Assembly (NCBI GenBank): GCA_026225945.1
Contig: JAMJFZ010002307.1
Span: 1,398,001-1,462,000, forward strand
Origin: Cricetomys ansorgei
Lineage: Eukaryota > Chordata > Mammalia > Rodentia > Nesomyidae
Direction of reading: 5' to 3'
Length of the DNA stretch: 64,000 nt
A program made the position numbers and the translations under genes. How positions within the stretch are numbered: the stretch's first letter is position 1; the number at the start of each line of letters is the position of its first letter. Under the pieces are notes generated by a model. The model did no database searches and was not told the origin of the DNA. It saw nothing but the letters and a program-made list of their open reading frames with translations. Positions 46,831-57,957 of the stretch are shown here, one piece after another.

Positions 46831-47727
46831 AAAACTAGCCGAAGTGAACTTCGATAAATACGGACTAACAACCACACAAACTGTGGGGGGAGGGCGATAG
46901 GCAGGGCCGTCTAGGCCTGTGACTGTGTGGAAAGGAACTGGGCTCACTGGGGAAATGGGGTCAGTAGTAAGGCCAACCTCACGGGGATGCTGGGAGCGTA
47001 ACAACAAAGTGACCACAACACATGACCCAGAAGAGCTCCAGAAACAAACACCACGGCTGCTTGCTACAGACAATTCTGTCACTGTGAAACGCACTCTCCC
47101 CGGGTCAGAAGGCGTGCAGGGCCCATCTAGTCCTCCCCTTCCTCTGCTGCAGTGACCTCTGCTGGGGCCCAGGATGGAGAAGTTGGAAAACAAATGCCCA
47201 CTGTGGCTCCTGCACCTGTGGGAAACTCAGAAAGCAAAAATCAAAAAGCAATTCCAACCGTTGGCCAGAATCCGGCTGTGGAGGCTAACAGGCCTGCTGC
47301 TTTCTCTCCTCCCGGGTGCCCAACTGTGTGGGCTCCGGAACCAAGGACAAGGGCCCCTCGTCTATGAGGGGTGGTAAAGGCTCCCACGCCAGCAGACAGC
47401 TGTTAGTGGGGCTCTCTGGACTCCCTGCATTCATACACAAGGACACACCCAGCTCCACCTCCAGAGCAGAAGCCCAGGGCTGAGGCAGACCATAGAGACA
47501 ACCTTAGAAATTTAAACATTTCCTGAGAACAGCTGCACTCAGTGGCCGGTTCCTGCAAGCAAGCAGTCCCTAACTACAGTGGGAGGGAGGGTAATTTTGC
47601 GGCCATACAAGCTTTTACGTGTCAAGAGTCCAATCTGTGTTAAGACAATGAACCAGTGCTGTCCACCTGAAAAAAGGCTCCAAAAAGGAAAAAAAAAAAA
47701 AAAATTCTGAGACCTGTACAGTCATTT

Positions 47728-47903
47728 TCTTTCTTAAAAATTAATTTATTTTTGTGTGTGAATATGTACATAGACCACAGCACTCATGGCAAGGTCAAAG
47801 GACAACTTGCAGGAATTCATTCAAGTCCTGGGACTTGAACTCTGTACATCACACTCGGCAGCAAGTGCCTTCAACCAACTGAGATCCATCTCACCAACCT
47901 ACA
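47728..47903 (-). mobile_element. B3-type SINE
   Basis: Antisense: AAGGTCAAAGGACAACTTGC, CTGGGACTTGAACTCTGTAC. Confidence 0.6.
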
Positions 47904-48554
47904 TGGCCCTTTTCAAACCTATAACTTCATACTATTCCTTGAGAAGAAATCCCAAAGATTCACATCTAAACATAAAAAGGCAACACTGTAAGACAGAACA
48001 GGGTACCGGTGAAGATGTCCACATTCTCACCTGGGGAAGACTTCCACATACGATGTGGAAATATAGTAAAATAGCAATGCAAAGCGTAAATGTAAAAAAG
48101 ATGCAAAAACAGTCACGCACAGCAAATCTAGCGGAAAAAGATAAAACTGCTGCTTACAAGAAGCCACCTCAACCCAAGGCTTAGGACCCGGGACCTGCAC
48201 GGTCAGCACAGCGCTGTCAGGTTCGTGCAGAATGCTCTGCTGGGTTTCTATTGTTGGGGACAGAATAATCGACAACATTTAAAAGCAAGGAGAACTCATG
48301 TCTGGCCACCCCGACTCCTCACTTCCATTAGGGAATAACCCGTGTGGTCCATGATAAGCCCCGTGGGTGACACATTAATACCAGATCCCCCAAAACTCCT
48401 ACCCACTGACATCACCTACCCTGACACCTTAGGACTCCAGTTTTGAACCACACTAAAAAGAAAAAAAAAAGTATATGAAAAAACATGCACTATTGTATAT
48501 CAGACAGTGATCTAGCCATATAAAATTGCCAGTATAAATTTTATGATGATAAGC

Positions 48555-48765
48555 AGGGGCTACAAAGGTGGCTCCACAGCTAAGAGCACTGGCTGCTGTT
48601 GCAGAGGACCTGGGTTTGATTCCAAGCACCCACATGGTGGCCACAACCACCTGTAACTTCAGGTCCAGAGGATCTGATGCCCTCTTTTGGAATCTGTGGG
48701 TACTGCACACACACGGTACACATACATGCAGACAAAACAGGTACAATGAAAACAAATCAACCTAT
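48555..48765 (+). mobile_element. B2/B3-type SINE
   Basis: CTAAGAGCACTGGCTGCTGT, CACCCACATGGTGGCCACAA and GAGGATCTGATGCCCTCTTT. Confidence 0.85.
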
Positions 48766-49214
48766 TTTTAAAAAGAAGAAAAACAAGTTTTTAGAACTGG
48801 CAGTGATCATCTGTCTACAAAAATACAGTCAATAAACATCTGCAAAGATGATCTCTCTCCAGATGAGAGATGATCACGCTGATGGTTTGCCTGCTGGATG
48901 GGGTGGATGTTGCATCTCACCTTGGTGGGAGTGGGGGACTGGCAAAAATCCAACACTGCTGATGAGAAAATCACAACAGATTTTTCATGGGCCACTGGGC
49001 AGCAGCCAAAATATAAAATGTGCATACACCTTTCCCTGTCTGCCCAGAGATTCCTAGCTTTTAACCTGGAACCAACTCAATGCACCAAAGACAGACATAA
49101 CACAAACCAGGATGTCCAGTACAGCTCTGTTTAGAGGGACAAGTGGATGTCAGCTGAGGGAAAAGGTAATCACACTATAATTACAACCACAGCTGGAAAT
49201 GCTACATAGCCATG

Positions 49215-49475
49215 AACAAGACAGAAATAGCTAGCTCGCACCTTTAATCCCAACCCTTGAAAGAAGCAAGAGGACTGCTTCTAGATCAAAGCCAGATGGG
49301 GCTACAGAATGAGACTGTCTCAAAACAACAACCCAACGTGCCGGTGCATGCCTGTAATCGGGAGGTGGAGGCAGGAGGGTAAGAAATGCAAGGTCACCCT
49401 CAGAAATAGAGCATTCAAGGCCAGCCAGGGATACCTGACACCCTGTCTCAAAAAAATAAAAAAATAAAATAAAAA
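49215..49475 (+). mobile_element. Two B1-like SINEs in tandem
   Basis: CTCGCACCTTTAATCCCAAC with GAGACTGTCTCAAAACAAC, then GTGCCGGTGCATGCCTGTAA with CACCCTGTCTCAAAAAAATA. Confidence 0.65.
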
Positions 49476-49724
49476 ATTAATAAAATAACAAAGAAAATCA
49501 AACCAAAAATAGATGTGCATCTGTGGACACAAAGAATTCATATATAATAGCTGTTAGTTAGAAGAAACATTAAGTACTCTAAAATCGTTAGAGTAAACAC
49601 ACAGATACACACTCCACTCATTCGGGAATATAAACACACAACTCTCCACTGGTAATGGCTCGCCACACCTGTATCTACATAATCAATGCATTTATGACAC
49701 CTAGCGAAGGCATGCATGTAGTCA

Positions 49725-50040
49725 CCGCTGTGGTTTGGGTACCTAGTACCTAACAGGCTCATGTGTTGGCGACCTGGTCCCCCCACTCCCTGCACTGCTC
49801 ACAGGTAAGGACTGAATCACGAGGGCTCTGACCTCATCTGTGCATTAGCTTATGGACGGGATCACGTGACGTGTGACATTGTGACCGCACAGTGGTGGAA
49901 ACCAGCTGGTGGGGCCTCCTTGGAAGAAGCTGGTCTGGAGAGGGTCGGGGGTGAGAAGTATTTCTCTTCTCTGCCGTGAGTTGAGCCACTCTGTTCCACT
50001 GTGAGTTCTCAGCCAGTGCCTGCAATGAAGTAACTGAGGG
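49725..50040 (+). mobile_element. Decayed MaLR-like LTR
   Basis: GCTGTGGTTTGGGTACCTAG followed by CAGGCTCATGTGTTGGCGAC is the characteristic MaLR LTR start; the interior is diverged. Confidence 0.5.
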
Positions 50041-50047
50041 ACACAGG

Positions 50048-50320
50048 GTGATGGTTAATACTATTGCTTGACAGGATCTGGAACTACAGAGACGAGCTCT
50101 GGGTGGTCTGTGAGAATTACCTGAGAAGGGAAGACCTACCCTAGACGTGGGCAGGACTATCCCATCCCCTGGGATCCAGACTGCACAAAAAGGAGAAAGC
50201 AAGCTGACATGGCATCCATCCATCGTCCTCTAGACTGCTACCTTGGGCTCCTGCCCTGCCCTCTCCATCCCCTAACCATAAATAAAGCCTCCCTTCCCGA
50301 AGCCACTTCAGGCACTCACA
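50048..50320 (+). mobile_element. Decayed LTR-like repeat
   Basis: GATGGTTAATACTATTGCTT, CCTGAGAAGGGAAGACCTAC, GGGATCCAGACTGCACAAAA and AACCATAAATAAAGCC follow the order of a common rodent LTR-like repeat. Confidence 0.5.
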
Positions 50321-50681
50321 GAGATGACAAGAGGAACTAAGACAGACCACTCACTTCACGGCCTCTCTATGAAGCGTGAGTTGAAACACAACCTGACCGT
50401 GTTTAAAGAACACAGACAGAACATTTACAGAAAGACAGACCGAGTATGTGCAGCTAAAGGGAGACCAGCCAAGGGTTGAGACCTTGGAGCTAAAGATATG
50501 ATGCTGAGCCCAAATGCACAGAGCTGGAGACACACAGGACGAGGTAAGACAGAACCTAGAACCTTCCACCCCCTCTCAGACCACCACCTTTGTTGATTTG
50601 TTCCCTTGCTGATTCAATTAAAGCTCTTAAAAATTACTTTAAAATAACACTTTTGATACTACACTTTATTGTTTTATTTTT

Positions 50682-50785
50682 CTTTGTTTTCAGAAAGGGC
50701 CTCTGTAGCTCAGGCTAGACTACAGATCCTCCTGCCTCAGTCCCTTCAGTTCTGTGAGTACAGGCAGGTGGTACCACACCTTTGA
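50682..50785 (-). mobile_element. B1-like SINE
   Basis: Antisense: CTCTGTAGCTCAGGCTAGAC, GATCCTCCTGCCTCAGTCCC. Confidence 0.6.
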
Positions 50786-50944
50786 TACTAAGTTTTAAAT
50801 ACTGTATCATCTGGATGATGTAAACAGCAAATGACCGGCAGCTGGAAAACACATCAACCCCTAGGTAGTGCCTCTGGAAGGGAGAGGGGGTGGTGCTTTC
50901 ATCTCTACTCCTTACACTTCAGCTTGCCAGGACTGTTAGGACTT

Positions 50945-51100
50945 AATTATTTTTATTTGTGTGTCTGTGAATACCACAGAGGGTGTCAGATGCCCCAGAG
51001 CTGGAGTTACAGCAGGGGGGGCGGGGTTTGCTGTGGGTGCAGGCAACTAACTCCAGTCTTAAGCAAGAGCAGCAAATGCTCTTATCCTCTGAGCCATCAA
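50945..51100 (-). mobile_element. B3-type SINE, decayed
   Basis: Antisense: GGTGTCAGATGCCCCAGAGC, AATGCTCTTATCCTCTGAGC. Confidence 0.6.
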
Positions 51101-51249
51101 AACAAGGTATGTTTCTGCAAACAACCTCCAGCCTAAGGGTCTCTTGTCCTGTGAGGTCTGGACAGTTAAAGTTCAGATCACTTCCTTCTATTCATTCAGG
51201 GCAAAGACCACAGTGGGGCCTGGATGGCAGTCAGCGGCCTGGTAAGGAG

Positions 51250-51831
51250 TGCCTGTCCTGTCTTGGGTTATGAAATACCAGCCTGTCTCCATCTTAGGTT
51301 TAAAAGACAAACTAGGCTCATTCCTGTTTATGATTAAACCTGTTTCTCATGGATTGGGCTGTGCCCACCTGTAACCTTAACTACAAATGGCTCTGTACTG
51401 TATGTTGCAGTAACGGCAACCATGTCTTTGTCTCAAAAGGTTAATACCCATCTTGCATCCTACTTTTGTTTCAAAAAGGTCATGACTACCTGTTGTCATG
51501 ACTACCTGTTGTATTGACCACCTATTATGTTCTGCTCCTATAACCATACCTATTTCCCCTCACTGGAAACCCCCTGCTCCTGAGCTATAAAAATCCTGTC
51601 TTCCTCACACCCAGTGCTGACCTCTAGAACCCTTTTAGGGAGAGGCAGCCCTGTACAGGAATTTAAAAGCTTGCTTTAATTAATTGTTTGCTTTAGTTAA
51701 TTTGCCATGATGATTTGGTTGGTGGTCTTTCCCCTCCATCTTTGGAATTAAGTGTTACTCTTCTTTCCACTTCCAGGACACTGGCTGTGAATCCAAGCTC
51801 AGGAGTGGTATGCAAGCGCTCTCCTTCTGAG
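51250..51831 (+). mobile_element. ERV-type LTR (boundaries approximate)
   Basis: LTR-like sequence with a TATA region GAGCTATAAAAATCCTG near 51580 and GGAATTTAAAAGCTTGC downstream, resembling rodent ERV LTRs. It includes a perfect 16-bp tandem duplication at 51481-51512. No internal coding region adjoins it, so it is probably a solo LTR in KLHL42 intron 1, antisense to that gene. I could not find target duplications. Confidence 0.55.
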
Positions 51832-51864
51832 ACACTTTTTCCCACTCTCTGTTTCTGTTACATT

Positions 51865-51970
51865 ATCCTCACTGGCCTGGAACTCACTCTATAACCCAGA
51901 CCCTGAACTTAGGCCCTGCCTGCTTCTGCCTTCTAAGCAGCTGGGCGGAAATCCTGCACCACATGACCTG
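51865..51970 (-). mobile_element. B1-like SINE, decayed
   Basis: Antisense: GGCCTGGAACTCACTCTATA followed by TGCCTGCTTCTGCCTTCTAA. Confidence 0.5.
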
Positions 51971-52377
51971 ACTTCTTCCCCAACTTCTGAAGCAACTTGG
52001 GCCCTATTGTCTTTACTTCCCTTTTCTTCCTTTATTTGATTTTTTTATCTTGCTTTCATATTTTTCTCCTGACTGCTTTCACAACTTTTCCCACCCTGTC
52101 CCCAAGCTCCTCCTTTTTCTATCTTCAAGTTACCCACAATCAAGGTAGGCAGGCTCCACAGGATAGGAAAGGTGAGGGAGGTGGGAAGGAATACATCTGG
52201 CCCTTTGAAGCCACAGGCTCATAGATTCAACCAGTAAGAGGGGAAGGTGTGTCTATTGAGCACGTCCAGGCTAGGTTTTGCGGTTATTACTCCCTAGATG
52301 ATACAATCTGACAACACTGGCATAGTAAATACAATATATGTGAAGTTATAAGTAACACAGAGATTATTTATTGTAAA

Positions 52378-52520
52378 AAGCCAGATGCCACGGTGCACAC
52401 CTTTAAAGTGTGCCCTCTGAAGGCTGGAAGGCAGAAGCAGGAGGATCACCTGAGCCCAGCAAGCCCAGGAGTTTAAGATCAGCCTAGCCAACACCGGAAG
52501 ATCCCATCTCAAAAATAAAG
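52378..52520 (+). mobile_element. B1-like SINE, old
   Basis: GCCACGGTGCACACCTTTAA, AGGAGGATCACCTGAGCCC and GATCCCATCTCAAAAATAAA. Confidence 0.6.
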
Positions 52521-52544
52521 GTCATGCATGGCTCCAAGCCTGGA

Positions 52545-52670
52545 ATGTTCAGGCTCAGTGTGGTGGCACACACTGTTGTCCCAGCTACTCAGGGCACCGA
52601 TGGAGGAGGTTGACATGAACCCAAGAGTTTGACACCAGCCTGAGGAACATACCAAGATAAAGGAAAACCA
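52545..52670 (+). mobile_element. Old 7SL-type SINE
   Basis: GTGTGGTGGCACACACTGTT, GTCCCAGCTACTCAGGGCAC and TTTGACACCAGCCTGAGGAA resemble early Alu/B1-type monomers. Confidence 0.55.
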
Positions 52671-53199
52671 TCTGAACATATGCAGAAGGGTGTATGTAGG
52701 CTGTATGCAAATGCTACTCCAGAAGGGACTCCAGGACATTAACAGACAAGGAGGGACAAGGGAGCACCGATTATGTAGTTGACCTCTCCAGGTGTAAGTT
52801 CTGGGTCAATGGTGATTGCTGACTAAGGAGGAAATAAGAAGCAAGAGAAGGAAAAATGAAAAGGAGAAAAGGAAGAGAGACCCTACATAGTGCATATTAA
52901 TATCGCCCTAGGGATGGTGGATTCCTACCAAGTGTAGAAGGACTGGGTCACTGACAGCAACAACAAAAATGAGCCAGTGTTACCAGCCCTGGGTCATAAT
53001 TCGGATAAGACCAGGAAGAAAAGGAGAAGGAAAAAACAGCAGTTATCTTTGCAATACCCTTCTCCGCGGGCACATCTGAGGCCCACACCTGCAAGAAGGC
53101 CACTGGGCCAGATGCCGGAGTCCTCTTCTTCCTGGCGAGCCTTGGGCTCCCCGGGAGCTCTGCCAACATCGCCTCTGGCCACAAGCACCAGGGAGATGA

Positions 53200-54480
53200 A
53201 CCGAGGGCGCAGCCCGCGGGCACTTACCGCTTCTGGTTCATGGAAGCCACCTGCAGCCACTCGTTGGTCGTGGGGTTGTAGGAGTGCGCGGCCGAGATCT
53301 CCTGGCTGGTGATCCGGTACCCGCCCACGATGAAGAGGTAGTTGTCCAAGATGGCTGAGCCGTAGCCGCGGACGTTCACCAGGTCGGGGGGCAGGTTGTT
53401 GGCCAGCGGGAACCAGCGCTCGGTGGTCTCCTCGTACCGCAGCATGGACGGGGGCTCCCCCTGGTATGGGTGCGGGGCCAGCGGGCCCCCGAGGAAGTCC
53501 CCCAGGGCCACCAACACCGGGGTCCCGTGCATGCGAGCCTCCCTTAGCCTCTGCTTCAGGCCGCGGTCCCCGGGCGCCGGCGGCGGCGACAGCAGCAGCG
53601 GGAACTGCGGCTGGCACAGCACCTGGTGGAAGCGCAGCGCCATGAAGCGCAGGCAGGCATCCTGCAGGTCCGGCAGCCCGTACACCTGCGCCAGGCGGTA
53701 CAGCTCCAGGCAGTTGCCCAGGCGCACGTGCGACAGCAGCAGGCGCAGCAGCGCCGTGACCTGCAGGAAGGACGCGGCCTCCACCAGCTCCGCCAGCACC
53801 GGGGCCTCGGCCAGCTCGTCCTCGCCCGGGCCCCAGCCCTCGCGCGCGCCGCCCGCGTTGATGAAGTCCAGCACCAGCCGCAGCCCCGGCGCGCTCAGGC
53901 CGCGCAGCTGCTGCACCTCGGGGCCCGCCTCGGGCCGCACGGCCTCGCGCATGCCGGAGCGGTAGAGCGCGCGGAAGTAGTCGCTCTGCTCGATCAGCTT
54001 GCTCTTGCTCACCGGGTAGCAGCGGCCTTCCAGGCGGATCTGCACCACCTCCTCGGCCGACATGGCTGGGCCGCGGCCCCGCCGTCCCCGTCCGGCCGCG
54101 CAGGCTCCTCCCCCCGGGGCGCACACCCTCCGCCGGGCCGGGCCCGTGCTTCCTTCCTTCCGCCGCCGGGCCCCGGGCTCGGCCTCCGCCGGTGCGTCAC
54201 GCGCCCTCCGGGGAGACGGCCCCTGCGTGTCCTTTATGTGCGTGCCTGCGGGGAGGCGCCGGGAGGCCAAAAGCGGCAGATCCCCTGCCGTGGAGGTCTG
54301 GGCGGTTGTGAGCCGCCGTATATGGGAACCGAACTCCTGGCCCGCAGCAGCGGCGAGCATCCTAGGCACCGTTCTCTAGCGGGCTTTAAACTTGTTTGTC
54401 GGTTAGAAAACAAAGAGCGGCCGGTTCGCGGTGCCATCCCTACGCACAAGTCCTTGTACTTGTCCTGATATTCCGCAGCT
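53200..54480. promoter_or_regulatory. KLHL42: CpG island over KLHL42 promoter and exon 1
   Basis: Very high GC and frequent CpG from the exon 1 donor to about 54480, in sharp contrast to the CpG-poor flanks. No TATA box or CCAAT box is placed for a minus-strand start, so a dispersed CpG-island promoter is likely, with transcription starting somewhere upstream (higher coordinate) of 54063. A CRE-like TGCGTCAC lies at 54193-54200. Confidence 0.8.
53228..54063 (-). CDS. KLHL42: KLHL42 coding exon 1 (BTB, BACK and first kelch region)
   Basis: First coding exon of the BTB-kelch protein KLHL42 (KLHDC5). Known role of the family member: substrate adaptor of a CUL3-RING ubiquitin ligase that targets the microtubule-severing ATPase katanin p60 and is needed for normal mitosis. 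Seen here: start MSAEEVVQIRLEGRCYPVSK, a BTB fold over about residues 5-115 (including LIEQSDYFRALYRSGMREA), a BACK-like segment about 118-155 (CLELYRLAQVYGLPDLQDAC), then kelch sequence from about residue 180 with the double glycine FIVGGY at 243-248. The exon ends MNQK plus two bases of an Arg codon, followed by the donor GTAAGTG. The ATG at 54063 has G at -3 and matches the family start; the frame stays open upstream to a Met codon at 54369, which I treat as GC-rich read-through. The total product is 493 residues; the human protein is about 505, the difference lying mainly in the acidic loop near residue 75. Confidence 0.97.
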
Positions 54481-54692
54481 GTTGCTGTGAGCTTCCTGGA
54501 CCCGTCAGGACTGGGTTCTGGTTCTGGACAGGCCAGGTGACTCAAGAGTGCACAGACCGGATTATGGGGCTAAGGAGTTTATTAGGAGAGTTATTAATTC
54601 CATGAACAAGACAGGAGGGCAGTGGCACGGTGGTGGCTCCAAGGAGAGTTCAGACCCCGCACCAAATACAGAGTCCCAGAGTTAGCACCGAA

Positions 54693-54732
54693 GGGGCGGG
54701 GATGGGGTGGGGGGTGGGGATGGGGTGGGGGG
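54693..54732 (+). other. G-rich tract with quadruplex motif
   Basis: Seven or more runs of three to six G (GGGGCGGGGATGGGGTGG and on) within 40 bases, about 630 bp upstream of the KLHL42 start codon and outside the main CpG island. Confidence 0.75.
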
Positions 54733-56547
54733 AAGACACCGAGATGGATTAGGACCTTTCGCTGTAGATAGCGCTCTCACCTACCACCCACCCCATTGCC
54801 CCATCCCTAGTGTCAGGAGAGAAGCCTTCTTTCCCATCTTTCCAGTGCTTGGTTAAAAGGCTGAACCCCAAGGGCTATGGCTGTGGTAGAATGTTTGGGT
54901 GTGTGGTGTTCTGGGCTGCATTCTCATCATTACTGTGTCAGTCCACTGCATCAGAGAGAGGGAGCTGTCTGCCGTTATATTCTGCAGCATATGAGCAAGG
55001 ATACGGAGCTAAAAGTACAGAAAACACTCTAGAAGAGTCTGGCCTTCTTAGAGGAAGGGACACAAGCACGTGGACCTGGGTCTTTTTATACTTTGTTACT
55101 TTCTGGGATTCCCTGAGAAACTTGGGGCACCGCTTTGTGATTGACAGACCTTGAATCATCCCTGGAAGGCTTTCTCTCTGGCCTCTGGAGCTTCTGCCCC
55201 CCCATCTGTCACTCCCAGTGTTTGGAATATGAGGAGGATATAGGTTGGCCAAGAATTTATCAGTCTCTATGGCAAGTCACCGTGCCACATCTACCATTAG
55301 ACATTGGGTTGGGGGCACTGGGAGGCCCGACTTCAAAGAGGCTGGACCTGGATCTGCTCTGCCCCCATCAGCAACAAGGCAGGATTCAGTGGGTCACCAG
55401 AAGAACAGGCTTGTAGTCTCTGGCTCTTTAGAATCTTTACCAATGGGAGCTTTTGTTTCCAGATCACAGATACACCTTCACCTGGTATTCTTTTGCCTTT
55501 AAAAAAAACAAACCAGAAAGCCAACTTTGAGAATGATTCTCATTAGAGAGGCAATTCAACCCGGGTCACATTACCGTGGTGAGATCATCTGGGAACGGAA
55601 TCTAAGTGCTGTCTGACAATACTGGCACCAGTCTGGCAACACAATGACATTATTGAAGACTGGGGCATCTTAAAAGATCCGATAATTTTAGTAAACCACG
55701 CAGCAAGTGTTCTAGAAAGCTGGGCATGAAGACAAACACATAAAAATTCCTTCGTTACAAAGTAGCTAAACTATGATTTCAAGGCTTTGTGAATGTTTTG
55801 CTTAACGTCATCTATGGACTGGATGGAGCTGTCATTGATCATTAAACTGTGACGACTTGCCCTTGTAGGCCTACAGCTCAGGAAGCCGCAGCCCTAGGGG
55901 AGCCCACCACTGCTGCTTTGCTAAGTGGATATGCTGCTCCCAGCCTGGCCAGAGAAGCCTCTTTCTGCAGTGGGTGGTAGTGAGGAGAAAATGACGAGGG
56001 TTCAGCCCTAAACTAGACTCTAAAGCAGCCCTTCCCAAGCTCGGGGAACTACATAGAAGAGGGGTGGAAGGAATGTAAGGGTGTGAGTCGGGAGGGGTGC
56101 TGTGAAATGCCGCCTTCCAAACCTGGCTGCTGTGGTCATGAGCTCACAGAAGCTGTGGCTCCCTGCACGAGATCAAGCCAACAAGAGCATCAAGGGTCCA
56201 GCACTGAGTGGGCTACAAAATGGTAACAAGCACAGGGGGCCTGAAGGTGGGAGGGAGTGTGTTGGGAAGGGTCTAGAGGAGGAATGCATTGAAGGAGGGA
56301 GCTCAAGGTGCATCATAAGATGTGTGACATTGTCAAAGACTACATTAATTCTAAAACTATTCATGCAAAATAAACAAGCACATCCATATCATTAGCAAAT
56401 TTAGTTTAGTTTTAATGGTAAAATTATTTGCATATCAAAGAACTGTTCAAAATAAAATGCTTTATGGTTTACTATCTGAATGTTTTGATTTGTGTGTCTA
56501 CTTTATATACTATATGTGTGAGGGTCAAGAAAAACATTTCTCTGGCA

Positions 56548-56638
56548 AAGGAGTCATGTAGCACACACCTCTAATCCCAGAACTTAGGAGGCAGAGGCAG
56601 TCGGATCTATGAATTTAAGTCCGGCCTGGTCTACATAT
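56548..56638 (+). mobile_element. B1 SINE, left part, split by the LTR
   Basis: Contains the B1 signatures CTCTAATCCCAG and GGCCTGGTCTACATAT; it continues after the LTR at 57165. Confidence 0.8.
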
Positions 56639-57164
56639 TGAAAGGATTTAAGAGATATAAAACCTAGGAATGCACCTGAGTGCTAGCAGTCACGTATGGG
56701 GGAAGGGGGGATGCCTCCCTCCTATGGAGATGCCTTCCCAGGAACAGCCTCCTCAGGCTCCTCCCCACCCACGGGGGAATGACCATTAAGCTTGACACCT
56801 ATCAGCAGGAATTCTTCCTTCCCGGGTGCCACCCTGTCTCTGGGACGACTAGTCCAAGGGCACCAAGTGACTAACCCACCCCCCCTGGTTCCCGCAGGCG
56901 CGAACACCTGACCAACGAGGTTGAGAGTCGCAGGACTTGAGGAGCTCTGAGCCAATCAGAGCCGCACAAGCCCTGTCCCCAGGCCCCAGCCCCTGCACTC
57001 TGATAAAAGCCCTTGGGATGGAGGGTTCGGGCCGCCATGCTTGTCTCGTGCGTGGGAGCAGGCGGGACGCAACACGCTGGATATTAATAAATGCCTCATG
57101 CGGTGCGGTTGCAGCGGTTTGACTGACTCGTGGTTTCTTGGAAGCCCGCCAGGCGGTCCCAACA
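56639..57164 (+). mobile_element. Solo LTR, class I ERV-like, inserted in a B1 SINE
   Basis: A 526-bp element beginning TG and ending CA, with a 4-bp direct repeat ATAT at 56635-56638 and 57165-57168. It has CCAAT at 56952-56956, a TATA-like GATAAAA at 57002-57008 and AATAAA at 57086-57091 in plus order, which are the parts of a retroviral U3-R-U5. The 4-bp target duplication suits a gammaretrovirus-like ERV. The flanks join into one continuous B1, proving the boundaries. No internal retroviral genes are present. Confidence 0.85.
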
Positions 57165-57222
57165 ATATCAAGTTTCAGACTAGCCAGGGCTGCACAGTGA
57201 GACCCTTTCTCAAAAGCACGGG
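57165..57222 (+). mobile_element. B1 SINE, right part, split by the LTR
   Basis: Carries the B1 3' half (CAGACTAGCCAGGGCTGCAC and GAGACCCTTTCTCAAAA), in register with the left part at 56548-56638. Confidence 0.8.
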
Positions 57223-57957
57223 GTTAAGAGTAGGAGAATTTACGAAGCCTCAGAATTCTAAGGATGTCAGCTGGGACATTTGTGAAACTACAGATCTTAT
57301 GCCCGTAGCAGAGGGATGTAAGCCTCTTGTGTAGATCCACACCTCACTCTTGAACCCTGTCACCCTGGGGTGACAGAAGGCTCAGTGGCAGAACATTTAT
57401 TCAGCACACACAAGTCTCCACACCGGCAGAGATAAAGGAAGCATCCGATGAGAAATAGCTTACGGTGCTGTTGCCGAGGTGACTCCTTAGGTCGCAGTGC
57501 TTGCTGAGGAGAACACCAAGTCTGGAAAGTTGTCTTTGGCTACCACGTGGGCGCCATGGTATGAGAGCGAGCAATGGGGAGACAGGCACACGTGTGCAGA
57601 TTAGAATACACCTATGTGAAGTGGACTCTATTCTACCTTTACAGGGATTACTGGGGATGGAACTCAGGCGTCAGGCATTTTGGGTGAGGGGGGTTGAATC
57701 CTTAGTTTCTTTTAAGAAGAACGCTCGTGTCTGGCTTACATGAAAACTACTGGCCCTAAGAAGTAACCAGAATAAGTATACAATGGGTTTGCAGTTATTG
57801 CAAAATTATAAACATTTTAAATATATTTCTTTATAATTTTTTTCAAGTTTTTTTAAGGTATAATAAAAAGTCAAACAGGTACGTAAACTAGTTTTCTCTG
57901 GAGCCTGAACAACAGAATTTAAAAAAAAAAAATACTGCTATCACCAGCTCTTCGGCC

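Larger units (their letters stand above)
43076..53227 (-). other. KLHL42: KLHL42 intron 1
   Basis: Intron between coding exons 1 and 2, about 10.2 kb, with a GTAAGT donor and TTTCAG acceptor on the minus strand. It contains many SINEs, several MaLR-like LTR pieces, a larger ERV-type LTR near 51250-51830 and a GAAA microsatellite. No additional coding exon was recognised. Confidence 0.9.

Noticed and set aside
52994..54124. 376-codon minus-strand frame overlapping KLHL42 exon 1
   Set aside because: It is a shifted frame of the same exon, Gly/Ala/Arg-rich, and runs through the splice donor into the intron.
53396..54468. Long plus-strand open frames of 189 and 280 codons
   Set aside because: They lie antisense to KLHL42 exon 1 in a GC-rich island, where stop codons are rare; composition is Arg/Ala/Gln-rich and no domain is seen.
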